In this document: piece after piece, positions 1 through 9,802 of the stretch
How the letters are laid out: the number at the start of each line of letters is the position of its first letter
Numbering within the stretch: the first letter of the stretch is position 1
From: Fomes fomentarius
Taxonomy: Eukaryota > Basidiomycota > Agaricomycetes > Polyporales > Polyporaceae
Reading direction: 5' to 3'
DNA: 64,000 nt
Assembly: GCA_022606135.1 (NCBI GenBank)
Contig: JABYQN010000012.1
Location: 744,001 to 808,000, forward strand
The notes under the pieces: generated by a model
Databases searched by the model: none
What the model saw: the letters and a program-made list of their open reading frames with translations, nothing else
Told to the model about the DNA's origin: nothing
Position numbers and translations under genes: made by a program

Positions 1-420
1 ACTGAGCGCGGGGGTGGCTGACGGGGCACTGGCCGTGGTGGGCGTGCGCTGAGGCATCGCCTGGCATGGCATTAACCCCGTTTCTGGACAGGGATTCTGT
101 TCGCGAGGGGCGGGGAATTCCATATAGGCTCGTGCAATCTCTGGCCGATCTGCATCCGGTCGGGTCTGGGTGTCATATGGCCCTGCAATGCACTCGAAAT
201 ATGAAACTTGGCGACTGGAAACTTTGACTCTCTCTCTCCTGACTTACTTACATATACACTCCCGTGAGAGCGCGCGGGAAGCCATCACTCAACTGCTCTC
301 GGTAACTGCCCGTCTTCTAAAGCTTGCCTCCCTCCCCCGACGCCAATCTCCCGCTCCCCCTCTCCACGCTCCCCCACCGTGCCGTCCCACACCCACACTG
401 CCGTCACCTCGAACCCCGCG
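1..420. other. Upstream region of the G-alpha gene
   Basis: No coding exon or RNA gene is recognised here. The last 120 bases before the ATG at 421 are pyrimidine-rich, as is common in 5' leaders of highly expressed basidiomycete genes. Short open frames in this stretch have no family resemblance and look like chance. Confidence 0.4.
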
Positions 421-2659
421 ATGGGTGTCAAACGCTCCGTCGACGAGGACCCGCTCTCGCGCCTTCTCGCGCCCCCGCCAAACGAGACAGCCCAGGAGAG
501 GGAGATTCGCTTGCGGCTCGAGGCTGAGGCCCGCCTCACCAGCGACAGGATAGATGAGCAGCTCAAGGCGGAGCGCGCTGCACTCAAGAAGAGCAGGCCG
601 GTCAAGGTTCTTCTGCTTGGCCAGAGCGAAAGTGGTGCGTACACGCGTTGGCTCCAGGGTCGAATGTCAGTGTGACGCCTTGTCGTATCTCCAGGAAAGT
701 CGACGACGCTCAAAAGTGAGTCTTCGGTTTTTGTCACAGCACACTCGTCCTGCACTGTGATACTGCGTGCCTGTGGGTGTACGTGGGTGAGCGAGCCCTT
801 GGTCGCGTCCCGCTATACGGTCCTAGCGATAGAGGACGCCAGCGGCCCTGCTGACTCCGAGCGCCTCGCCATATGCACCCATTGCCCGCCCTACCCAACG
901 CCGCAGCACAGACAGTGCCTAGGCCAGGCGCATGCAGCCCCATCCACACCCTCCTTCGAGGCGCGTGCTGCCGTAAACCGCGATGGATGCGGCGGGTGCG
1001 CGGATATGGCAAGCAGCATTCCTAACCCCAGATCACGCATGAGCGGTTTGGCGCGCAATGCTTGATTCGAATTCCGCACAGCAAATGCACGTCACAGGGG
1101 CAGGACTAACGGAATTTCCATAGACTTCCAGCTCGCGTACTGTCAGGACCAGTGGGAGGCCGAACGCGCGTCGTGGTGCATGGTCATCCAGCTCAACCTC
1201 GTCCGCGGCATCAACACCATCCTCGACATCCTCTCGGAGGAGATGGTTGGCGTGCCTACCCCTCCCGCCGCGGACTCGGATGTGAGCGACGATGAGGAGG
1301 GACGGTTCTCGCCTGCTCCGGGCAACCCACACTTCTCGGGCAAGCACCGTCTGCTCAAGCTGCGTCTCGCTCCGCTACGAACTGTTCAGCGCGACCTCGA
1401 GGTGCGGATCGGCGTCCAGGCCGGCGCAGACTTCAATGACACCATGAGCTCACCCCCGGGCTCACCGGTGCTCGGCGGAGGCCAGCGGAAGCAAGAGTTC
1501 TTCGTCCGTTCTGCCACAAATTGGAAACACATCCGCAACGACAGCGAGGGCATGGGACGGAAATCGAAGGATGTGCAGACGCGCGAGACCGCGGACATCC
1601 TCGCTGGGTGCGCAGAGGACATGAAGGCGATCTGGGAGGACCCCGCGGTTCGCGACATGCTCCTTCGGAAGGGGATTCGCATGGAGGCGACGCCAGGATT
1701 GTCCGTCTGTCTTCGCTTACACCTCCCGTGAGATGTGCTGACGCGCTTGCAGCTTCTTGAACGATATCTACCGAATTGCCTCCCGGGACTACCAGCCTAG
1801 TGATGACGACGTCGTTCGGGCGCGATTACGGACGCTGGGCGTGCAAGAGTACAAGATCCGCTTTACTAAGGGTGAGCAGCGTGCATGCTCATCCCAACCC
1901 TCGCACTCGCTCACATTCATCTCTGTTAGGTCCTGCATCAGGTTCAGAATGGTGTATATACGACGTCGGCGGGTCTCGAACACAACGCATCGCGTGGTAT
2001 CCTTACTTTGACGATTGTGACGCCATCATCTTCCTTGCGCCGATTAGCTGTTTCGACGAGCGACTAGCGGAGGACCGACGCATCAACCGGCTGGAGGACA
2101 GCTATATGCTCTGGAAGGCGGTTGTGTCATCCAAGCTACTCGCGAAGACTTCGGTTGTGCTGTTCTTGAACAAGTGCGACCTGCTCGAGCAGAAACTCCT
2201 CAGCGGCGTCAAGGTCAGGGACTATGTCCATAGTTACGGAGACAGGTCGAACGACGTCGAGAATGCCACCAGATGTGCGTGCTGTTTCGCAGCATGTCGT
2301 CGATACGCTCCTTCGCTAATCTCGTGCTTCGTCACAGACTTTGCACAACACTTCCGGGACATCCTGAGAAAGCACTCGCCCGAACCAAGGCCGTTCCGGG
2401 TGCACATGACGTCGGTCGTGGTAAGTTCCAACAGCGTTCCTCGTGTGTGTTATCTCTCTCACGCCTGACACCTGCGTTCAGGATACCAAGGCAACAGCTG
2501 TGACGCTCTCAGTTGGTGAGTGTCTGTCACTTTTCTGTGCCTTTTCATTCGAAGCCGTTGTCGCCTGCGGCAATCGTTGACGGGGGTGTTTTTTCTTTTT
2601 CTATTATAGTTGAAGAAGGCATCCTTCGTGATCATCTACAGCGAGCCGACCTCCTTTGA
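421..2659 (+). CDS. Divergent G-protein alpha subunit (basidiomycete type), 480 aa
   Basis: Heterotrimeric G-protein alpha subunit, a GTP-binding switch that couples membrane receptors to effectors. Exons inferred: 421-634, 695-715, 1124-1700, 1753-1871, 1930-2274, 2338-2420, 2482-2515, 2610-2659; phases close exactly. The start gives MGVKRS, an N-myristoylation motif. The P-loop GQSESGKS is at residues 67-74, an arginine-finger R295 and Mg-binding T298 lie in switch I, DVGG at 322-325, and NKCD at 391-394. A serine-, proline- and glycine-rich insert of about 100 residues (roughly 105-205) sits in the helical domain. Two departures from canonical G-alpha are visible: the switch II glutamine after DVGG is Ser326, and the TCAT box is replaced by TSVV. 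The C-terminal helix ends ADLL with no pertussis-type Cys. A second possible last exon lies at 3288-3337. Family assignment is firm; coupling partners are unknown. Confidence 0.93.
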
Positions 2660-2999
2660 TTTGATTCACCCGGTCGTGCCCGTCTTTTGTTCTGTTTGAG
2701 CTGTAGGTTTCTGTGCTGTCTGCGTTCCCCATTCCCTTTGCTGCGCACGTAGTTCTCTCCTAAAGCATCGTTTAATTAGACGGCACTCTCCACCTTACTA
2801 GTGTGTACAGTAGCTCTACCTATGCCCCCCTCCCCCACGCCCACCCACTCATCTTGTCTCTGTATTGGGTATGCGTATGCTGCGCGTACAATCTTGTTGT
2901 ATGTAATACATAGTGACGACCATACTTATCTCGACCTACGCCTATCACCACTTTTGCCTTTACCGGCCCTTAGGCTAGCACGAACCCAAACGTTCTCCA

Positions 3000-3285
3000 T
3001 CATGCATCGCCCTCGTGATACCCGCTCGCGCTCTCCCTCTTCCCCCCCTTCCCTTCTGCTCTTCTATCCTACCCGCGCCCAATCTCCGGGTTCTTCTCGC
3101 TTTCGCACCCGCGCCTCCGCGCTTCCCGCTTCCGCTTTCCAATTCCGCGCCTTCGCCCCCCCCCCCTTCAGGGCTTCTTGTTGCCGTTTGCTCTCTGTTT
3201 CTGTTGTTGCGCTCGCACGGTTCCTCGTCGTTGACACGCTTGTTTTTCTCCCTCTCGCGCGCGCTCTCTCTCTCTTTTCCCATGC
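3000..3285 (+). repeat. Pyrimidine-rich low-complexity tract
   Basis: The + strand is mostly C and T here, with runs of CCTT, CTCT and TTCC, up to the acceptor of the alternative G-alpha exon. Long open frames on both strands through this tract are rich in R, S and P or in L, F and S and are composition artefacts. It could serve as an extended polypyrimidine tract, or as a 3' UTR or terminator region for the short transcript form. Confidence 0.6.
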
Positions 3286-3287
3286 AG

Positions 3288-3337
3288 TCCAGGAACACAT
3301 CTTCAAAAAGAACCTCTCCGACTCGGACCTGACGTAG
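3288..3337 (+). CDS. Alternative last exon of the G-alpha gene
   Basis: This 50-nt segment follows a long pyrimidine tract and a CATGCAG acceptor. Read in the phase left by the exon ending at 2515, it encodes 16 residues, VQEHIFKKNL followed by SDSDLT, then TAG. The regular last exon (2610-2659) is also 50 nt, in the same phase, and encodes VVEEGILRDHL then QRADLL. Both match the G-alpha C-terminal helix pattern (V, acidic, I, basic, NL, acidic, L). Splicing 2515 to 3288 would skip the first stop and use a 772-nt intron. The sequence match is direct; actual use as an alternative exon is inference. Confidence 0.7.
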
Positions 3338-5184
3338 GCCTGGGAGCCTTCTTCCGCCCGCCGGCCCGCCCGGCGAATCTGAAGAGCGATCGGGGCCCCC
3401 GGACGCGTGAGAGAGACAGTGGGGCGTGTCGTTGTTTTGCGGTGAGCTTCTCCCTTCTCCTTCCTCCTTCCTCCTTCCTCCTTGCCTTCTACTTCTACTT
3501 CTACTTCTTCTTCTTTTTCCCCTGTCCCTGCGCCTGCGCCTTCCTACTGCTTGCTTTTCTCCCACCCCCCGCGTCTCACTCACTCGATCGGGCGCCGGGT
3601 GCAGACGTGGTGACGTTTCGCGCTGCCGCGCGAGTCGTTTTCGTTTTTGGACCATGGTATCTTCCGTGTACCATGTCCCTCCCCCGGGCCCGGGGGAGCG
3701 CATCCTGCTCCCTCTCTCCTCTCTCCGGTCTGAGGCTTTGCCGTTCTGGCCTTTGGACATATGCATTGAGGATTGATCCATCAGTCCATTCATGCCGTGG
3801 TTTTTGCGCTCGGCCAGTCATGGTGCAATGGAAGTCGATGTGCTGATGTGCTTCCCCCCGTCCTCCGTCCTCTAGATTTTTTTTCTATCTCTATCTTGCG
3901 CCGGCCCCCACACAACTCGAAGCGCCGAATCGTGGATACGTATTTATCGGCTGCGTCGGACCTACTCCTTCTCCCGTCTCACACATCCCACATCCCGCAT
4001 CCCGCATCCCGCATCCTACATCTCCCTCTCCTCGGACATCGTTAAACGTCCGCCCACCGTACTGTCTCCCGCCGTCCTTATCGATCGTTCTCCCATGCAT
4101 TGCAATCTCGGTTTCTTGCTGCGCCTCCCAAGTGCCCCACCACCATTCATCCATCTATCTTGTGTCCCCGCCGAGGCGCCTGCCCCGTCTGCTCATCTAA
4201 CCTACATCCTCCTCAATCCTCCACCCTTCCCCGTCCTCCTCCATCCGCCTTGCCCATGCCCCATCTTGCCGCCATTGTGTCCCTCTGCCGACATTTTTCA
4301 GATGTCAATCGTTTCCTCGTCGCTTGTTGTATATCGTATTTGTATATCGGCGTTTCCCCCCCGCGCTTGGCCATGGTTTGCGTCAGCCTGAGTTTCGGAA
4401 GTCCCCCTAGCAGAGAGCTGGTCGCTCGTTGCTCGTGCCCGTCATACTATTTACATATGCATATATGAGCGGCAGACACCACTCGATGCCGAAGCTGCTC
4501 GTATGGTATGGTATGTACGTACGTACATAAAGTACATGGGTACATTTTATCAGTAGATAGGTCCTGTATACGGACCATTAGATCATGCCATGTTTCCGTT
4601 TTTCTTGTTATCAAAAAACTGGCGGTTGAACATAGCTAGCTTGAATATCACCAGGACTCAGACCGTTGTGTACGTGCATACTTGAAATTAATACCTTGTA
4701 TGATCCAGAGAACGCGAGGATCATGACGGTACCAATGGTACGCACGTTCAATTTCGCCCCGGCGTATAAACTGCGGTAGTCCGAATCTGCCAGTGATGCG
4801 GGCTATCTATCTACGTGCGTACTGTAGTACGAACATGCCCAATCGGCGCGAACCATCTAAGTGTGTAGAATCTACAACTTGAATATGTCTATGATGCTGC
4901 ATCGAAAAAATGTTCAGAGATGCGCTCATGCTATAGCTACGGCAGGGTCGTATAACGATACAGTGACAACCAGCATTCAGACATGTCATGATGCACGACA
5001 GTCCGTGATATCGATTCAGTAGCGAGATTGAGCGTGAACCTAACGATGCACTTACCGTCCAACATTACCATTATTCAGGCCGAGCGGGATCCACTGCCAG
5101 TGACCCTCCCTCTCCCTCCCCTTCAAAGCTTCACCCCTCCAAGATCCCGAGCTCAAACTCTCGCGGGCCGGGTCTTCCGACCGT
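3338..5184. other. Intergenic region with simple repeats
   Basis: No gene is recognised. The stretch holds a CT-rich block at 3440-3530 with TTCCTCC and CTTCTA repeats, a 7-mer tandem at 3984-4018, and a GTAC-rich patch near 4515-4535. It separates the convergent G-alpha (+) and MFS transporter (-) genes, so it should contain both 3' ends. Confidence 0.5.
3984..4018 (+). repeat. Heptanucleotide tandem repeat (CATCCCG)
   Basis: Five consecutive 7-base units: CATCCCA, three copies of CATCCCG, and CATCCTA. This is a minisatellite-like slippage repeat with no visible coding role. Confidence 0.85.
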
Positions 5185-7920
5185 TCAATACGCAGCGAAG
5201 AGCCTCGGCTCCCGCTTGAATCGTGCTGCAAAATGCACATGAGTAACTGGAGCCCGAGTGTATCCGAAAGTGCCACTGCCCCTGCCACTACCAGAACGTC
5301 ATGACACAGGAAATCCGTAAGGAGGTGCATGTGGACGTGGGGCATGGACGTATGCGGATAGATGGATAGATGGACTGTGGGGGGACGGCAGCTACTAAGG
5401 GAACGCACCGTACAGGAGGCAGAGCGCCCCGATGACTTGCACGGAGCCCGAGTAGGCGGCGACGACACGCCAGTTGTTGCCCGTCGCGCCCAGGATCGCG
5501 CCGCCGACCGGCGCGCCCGCGGCGTACCCTGTTAGTGTCACCATAACGTCAATTACTGATTACGATAATACGTAGAGAGCGCGCCGAGGAGAAGAAGAGG
5601 AAGAGGAACAAAGGGGGGTAAGGGAGGACTTGGGCGATCGAGGTTGATTGACAGGAGATGGGGAGACCAGGGAGAGACCGTGACGGACGGGTAAGGAAGG
5701 GTTAGGTGGGGGACGTACCTGGAGCGTTGAAGAGCAGGAGGAGGCCAGAAAGGCCCGCGATCCGGTCCGCGCCGTACACCTTTGCGACGACGGCGGAGAT
5801 GAGGGAGAGGAAGCAGCCGCAGAAGAAGCCGTACAAGACCGCAAACACCATCTGTGCCGCCCAAACCCGTCAGTCGCATTCGCAGCCATGATGTTTTGAA
5901 GGTGAGGCTCAAGAGTGGGGAAGAACTCAAACAGAGGAAGGGAGGTAAGGAACTCACAATCCCGGCGTAGGTAGAGACGAACGTCCAGACGAGCAGCTGC
6001 GTGAGGCCCGAGAGCGTGATCGCGAACCAGAGCGCGTTGACGGGCCCGACCCTGTCCGCCGCGAAGCCGACGAGGATGCGGCCCACCGCGGCGGAGATGT
6101 TGAGCACCGTCAGCGGGAGTGCCGAGAGCTACAGCGGAGGAGAGCGTGCGACGGGTTCAAGGGGATAGTGTGACGAGCCGGCATTTAGAGAGGTAGGCCG
6201 GTCGTTAGTGGTGGAGATTGGAGAGTTCAGGCTCTTGGATGCTCACCAATGCGCTCTGCCCCGGAGCCTTCTCGACCGTGAACGTAGGCAGGAGGAAGAC
6301 AGGCCCAAGGTAGCCACTGCAAACGAGAGTGTGAGAGTGTCAGTGTATCAGCAACAGCAGTAGATAACACGCTCAACGGACACCAACAGCGATCCGCACG
6401 ACCGTATACAAGAAATCCTCGCAAAATCAATTCACTCACAACACGGTGAAAAAGAAACAGCCGGCGAGACTCCAGAACACCGCGTCGCCGAAGAACGCGC
6501 GATCGTACCAGACGAGTGGCGGCCGCTTCGACTTCGGCGGGCGGCGTTCCTCGATCATACAGTACCCCGCGGCGAACGCGAGCGCATCAGCCGCAGCGAA
6601 GATGGCGAGAGATTTCCGGAGCCCGAGCGAGCTGAGGAGCAGCCGGTAGAGTGTCGAGCAGAGCGCGCCGCCTGGAGTCAGGGGGAAGGGGCGTTTAGTT
6701 TCGTGCGTGACACGTACAACAACAAGAAGGACAGCCTGACGGACCGATGGACGAGCCTGCGACGACGATGCCTACTGCGAGTGCGCGGTTGCGGAGGAAC
6801 CACTGACAGGGTAGTGCCACCTGGGTGCCCATATGCGGTTAGTGTGCATGCAAGTGTGAATGAGCGTGATGCTTAGTGTTGGATACGTGGTTGAATATAC
6901 GTACAATGAGTGGAAAGACGAGTGCGTCCGAGAGGCCCTGCATGACACCCTGTAAGATGGAAGCATGGGATGCTCAGCATCACTCAGAAATGGTAGCGTT
7001 TTCGACTCTACTGGGTCGATTGGCGGCAGGAGGGTGAACGCACCATCGTGAGGAAGAACTGCCAGATCTCGGTGCAGAACGCGGACGCGACCATGCTCGC
7101 GACCCACATGATCGCGCCTGCTGCAAGAAACGGCTGAGTACAAGAATAGAATGCGCATGCGGTAGCATATGAGGAGGTGAATATGTTATCGCCGTCTGCT
7201 GAGTCTGAGTTGCTCTCATATGGAAAGCGAGGTGCATGTATCGGCGCATACCTTGTATCCGCTACATGGTGTTCAGCACTTGTTGGATGATTGGATGATC
7301 GAGGATGGGATACGTACTATCGGTCAGCGAGCTTTCCTGCTACGATGCCTACTATTGTCATGATCTGTCACCACGCATCATGCGACAGATGGAGAGGAAA
7401 GCCAGGCAGAGATAGGTTGTATGGCATTTAGTGGGATGCCGATAGTATGGTGCTACAAAATGACGAGACTCACTAGACAGGACATGCTACCTAACGTAGT
7501 CAACACCGAATCTGGCGTCCCGGGGAACATATGGGACTTGAAGTATTCTTCTGTCACACCCCACACCTAAGCATACCTGGTGAGCGCCAACATGGATGAT
7601 GCGGGAAGTGCAGACAGAATGCGATGCGCACCAGACTATATGCGCAACAAATGACCTGTCAGCGCAGAAAAGTAGCGAAATACGGATAGTTGGACTGACC
7701 CCCATCCGACAGTGGCAGCGGAATACAGGAAACATCCTGACACGACGAGCCAGCCGCGGCCACCATCAGGAAAGGTGTGTTGGTGCGGTTCTTCGTCCTT
7801 CTCTTCACTGGGAGTGGGCTGAGGGGTATCTGAAGCTGTAGAGACCTCGACGACCACCTGTTCTTTGTCAGGCGTCTTCTCTTGGGTTGCCTCCCGACTC
7901 GGCGATATTGCTCGGCTCAT
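5185..7920 (-). CDS. MFS transporter, monocarboxylate-transporter-like, 450 aa
   Basis: Twelve-helix major facilitator of the fungal monocarboxylate (MCT/SLC16-like) type, probably at the plasma membrane; substrate unknown. The start at 7920 gives a charged cytosolic N-terminus of about 50 residues, then FPDGGRGWLVV opening helix 1, the family's entry motif. The loop 2-3 signature reads GKLADRYGYK, and later helices show GVMQGLSDALVFP and LNISAAVGRI. Thirteen exons by phase: 7920-7696, 7566-7474, 7364-7318, 7261-7252, 7133-7044, 6949-6905, 6820-6745, 6671-6440, 6316-6247, 6128-5958, 5851-5719, 5528-5409, 5225-5185. The last exon gives the family's usual ARFKREPRLFA tail. One exon is only 10 nt. 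The donor after exon 1 (GTCCAA) is weak, so that junction is the least sure. Confidence 0.9.
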
Positions 7921-9802
7921 GCTATCCGGGCTTGGAGCGGAGCAGTGTATGATTACGACTGTTAGAAATGACTGCGAGTAGTGAGGAAGAACACCAGGAC
8001 AAGGACAAAGAGGGAATCGGGGGTGGAAGGGGCGGAGGGCAAAGGAGGACTGCTCGCGACAGCAGGGACGACTGGTGTCATATATGTAGATTGCGAGCGA
8101 AGGCAGCCATGGCAGAGCTGTCTTTGCGTTGCCGGCGATCACAGCATAGACGAAGAAGCACGCACGAGGCGCTGCTTCGTCCGACAAGACGGGCTCGGAG
8201 CGCGAGCGCGGACCGGTCGAGGGCAGTACTGGCTGGTAGATTCTAGTCCCATGCGGGGCACGCTCAACCGATGCCATCCTCCGTGGCAGACGCCATCCCT
8301 ACCACCATTCTCCTCGCTTCTGCGTATGCCCCTCGGCGATGCTCAAGAACAGCAGGAAATATGCGAGAGTTACACAACACTGCCACGCACTCGACCTCCC
8401 TCGGCTCGATATCCGATAGTCGTCAGTGGCCTGTACGTACGCGGCTGCCAAACCGTCGTCCTTCCCGGGCGGTGGGCGTCGACCATCCAGCGTCTGGCCA
8501 CAACCGGGCTGTCGAGGGAGAAGGTATTGACCAGGACGCGATTGCGATCCGGACGCCACCATGCCGATGCTATACGCTTCGGGCAATCTTACCAAACTCG
8601 AGCGCCCAACATGAGTAGTTGTGGACAACCTCTCTTCCGGTATGGGATGCGACTGCGGACTCGCCTTTACGACATTGCACGAACGGGGCTCTCTGGGTGT
8701 GTTCGCGGACGGGAGCTTACGTGCTCACAAGGGAGCCAGGGAACGCGATGCACCGTGTACGCACTGCCTGCATGCTTACTTATCCATCCATCCATCTCGC
8801 GAGCCCAATCCAGCCAAAACCTTCCCAAACGCCACGCGCCTAGTACACTCGGAATCTTCGAGCCCCCGGCGGCGTTCACCTTCACTTTCACGTTCGCTCA
8901 AACTCGGGAAAATCGCTGCTACTAGTACTAGAATCCCCGCCGCGGACTTGCAATTTTTTAATCCTCATACGCCCTACTCGATAGGGCCACCGGCTGGCGA
9001 GAACGAGTGGCACAACTTACATAACTTGGAATTCCACCGCGCCGCGCCCCATAGCACAACGACGCCCGACTCCCAGCCGACTATATGCGTGCCCTGAGCG
9101 TTTCAATTTTTTTCTTCTCTTTCTAAATCTTTTGCGTATCGCACCCGGTTGCTAGGCTGGAACCCTGCGCAAACAACAGCCTGACGAAAAACGAAAAACA
9201 AGCTCGTATGGAGAGGCAGGGATCCCATCGGATGAGTTGGGGGTAGACAGCCTTCCCATTGATTGTATGGATCTAGGACGTGGGTCAGTAAGCGTGAGTC
9301 GTGACCACCGCATAGTGAGGAAGACCCTTCACTGCATGAATTCATGCTTGAGCACCTGTGGGAAGCGGCGTTGCAAGGGTAGGCAGCGAACATCCGGTCC
9401 CGGCGCTTCAAGTGGGAGCAAGAAACATCATCTTCGTATATGTAGTCGCACGCACGCTTCCGCTTCAGGTGGCACTTTTTGGAGATGGTCCCCACTGTGA
9501 AGTATGAGTCAGACGAGCGATATGCAACGCGGCACGTCAGTATAAGTTGACCTGAGGAATCGAGACGAAGGCTGCTCAAGCGCGTGCACTTATTTATGTC
9601 ATACATACCACATCAGATATACTATCAATGATGACAAGAGAATGGAGTCTGGACACGATGTCGTGACTCATGCCTGTGCGAGGGCGCCATGCGCTCACCG
9701 TTCAGCAATACTAGTACTATTAGTAGTGAGAAGAGTGCACCGCTGTTGGTCTTGTCCCAACGCCCCTCTTACTAGTGACCAAGTACTGCCGCTATCCCGT
9801 CA
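7921..9802. other. Intergenic, start of the accessory region
   Basis: Upstream of both the MFS gene (-) and the first DUF6535 gene (+). A long open frame at 7981-8925 (+) shows no family resemblance and no typical codon pattern. The part from about 8817 is a repeat shared with 12.9 kb. The rest, 9110-9800, contains only short degenerate stretches, with similarity just upstream of 9803 to the regions before the other two DUF6535 copies. Confidence 0.5.
8817..9105 (+). repeat. Direct repeat copy 1 (partner 12867-13160)
   Basis: The block starting CTTCCCAAACG recurs at about 12867 in the same orientation. The match includes a GGAATCTTCGAGCCCCCGG core, the phrase TTGGAATTCCACCGCGCC, and ACGACGCC further on. 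The two copies differ by small indels. It has no obvious open frame and looks like a duplicated promoter or spacer segment. Confidence 0.8.

Noticed and set aside
2975..3793. A 272-codon minus-strand open frame opposite the pyrimidine tract
   Set aside because: Its product is almost entirely R, G, E and S, as expected from reading a CT-rich strand in reverse. No domain, no splice structure, and it overlaps the alternative G-alpha exon.
3426..3846. Plus-strand frames rich in L, F, S and P
   Set aside because: They lie in simple CTT/CCT repeats and have no resemblance to a protein family. Hydrophobicity is a by-product of composition.
7981..8925. A 314-codon plus-strand open frame
   Set aside because: Rich in R, T and S with no recognisable motif, overlaps a repeat, and other frames of similar length exist on both strands of this GC-rich spacer.
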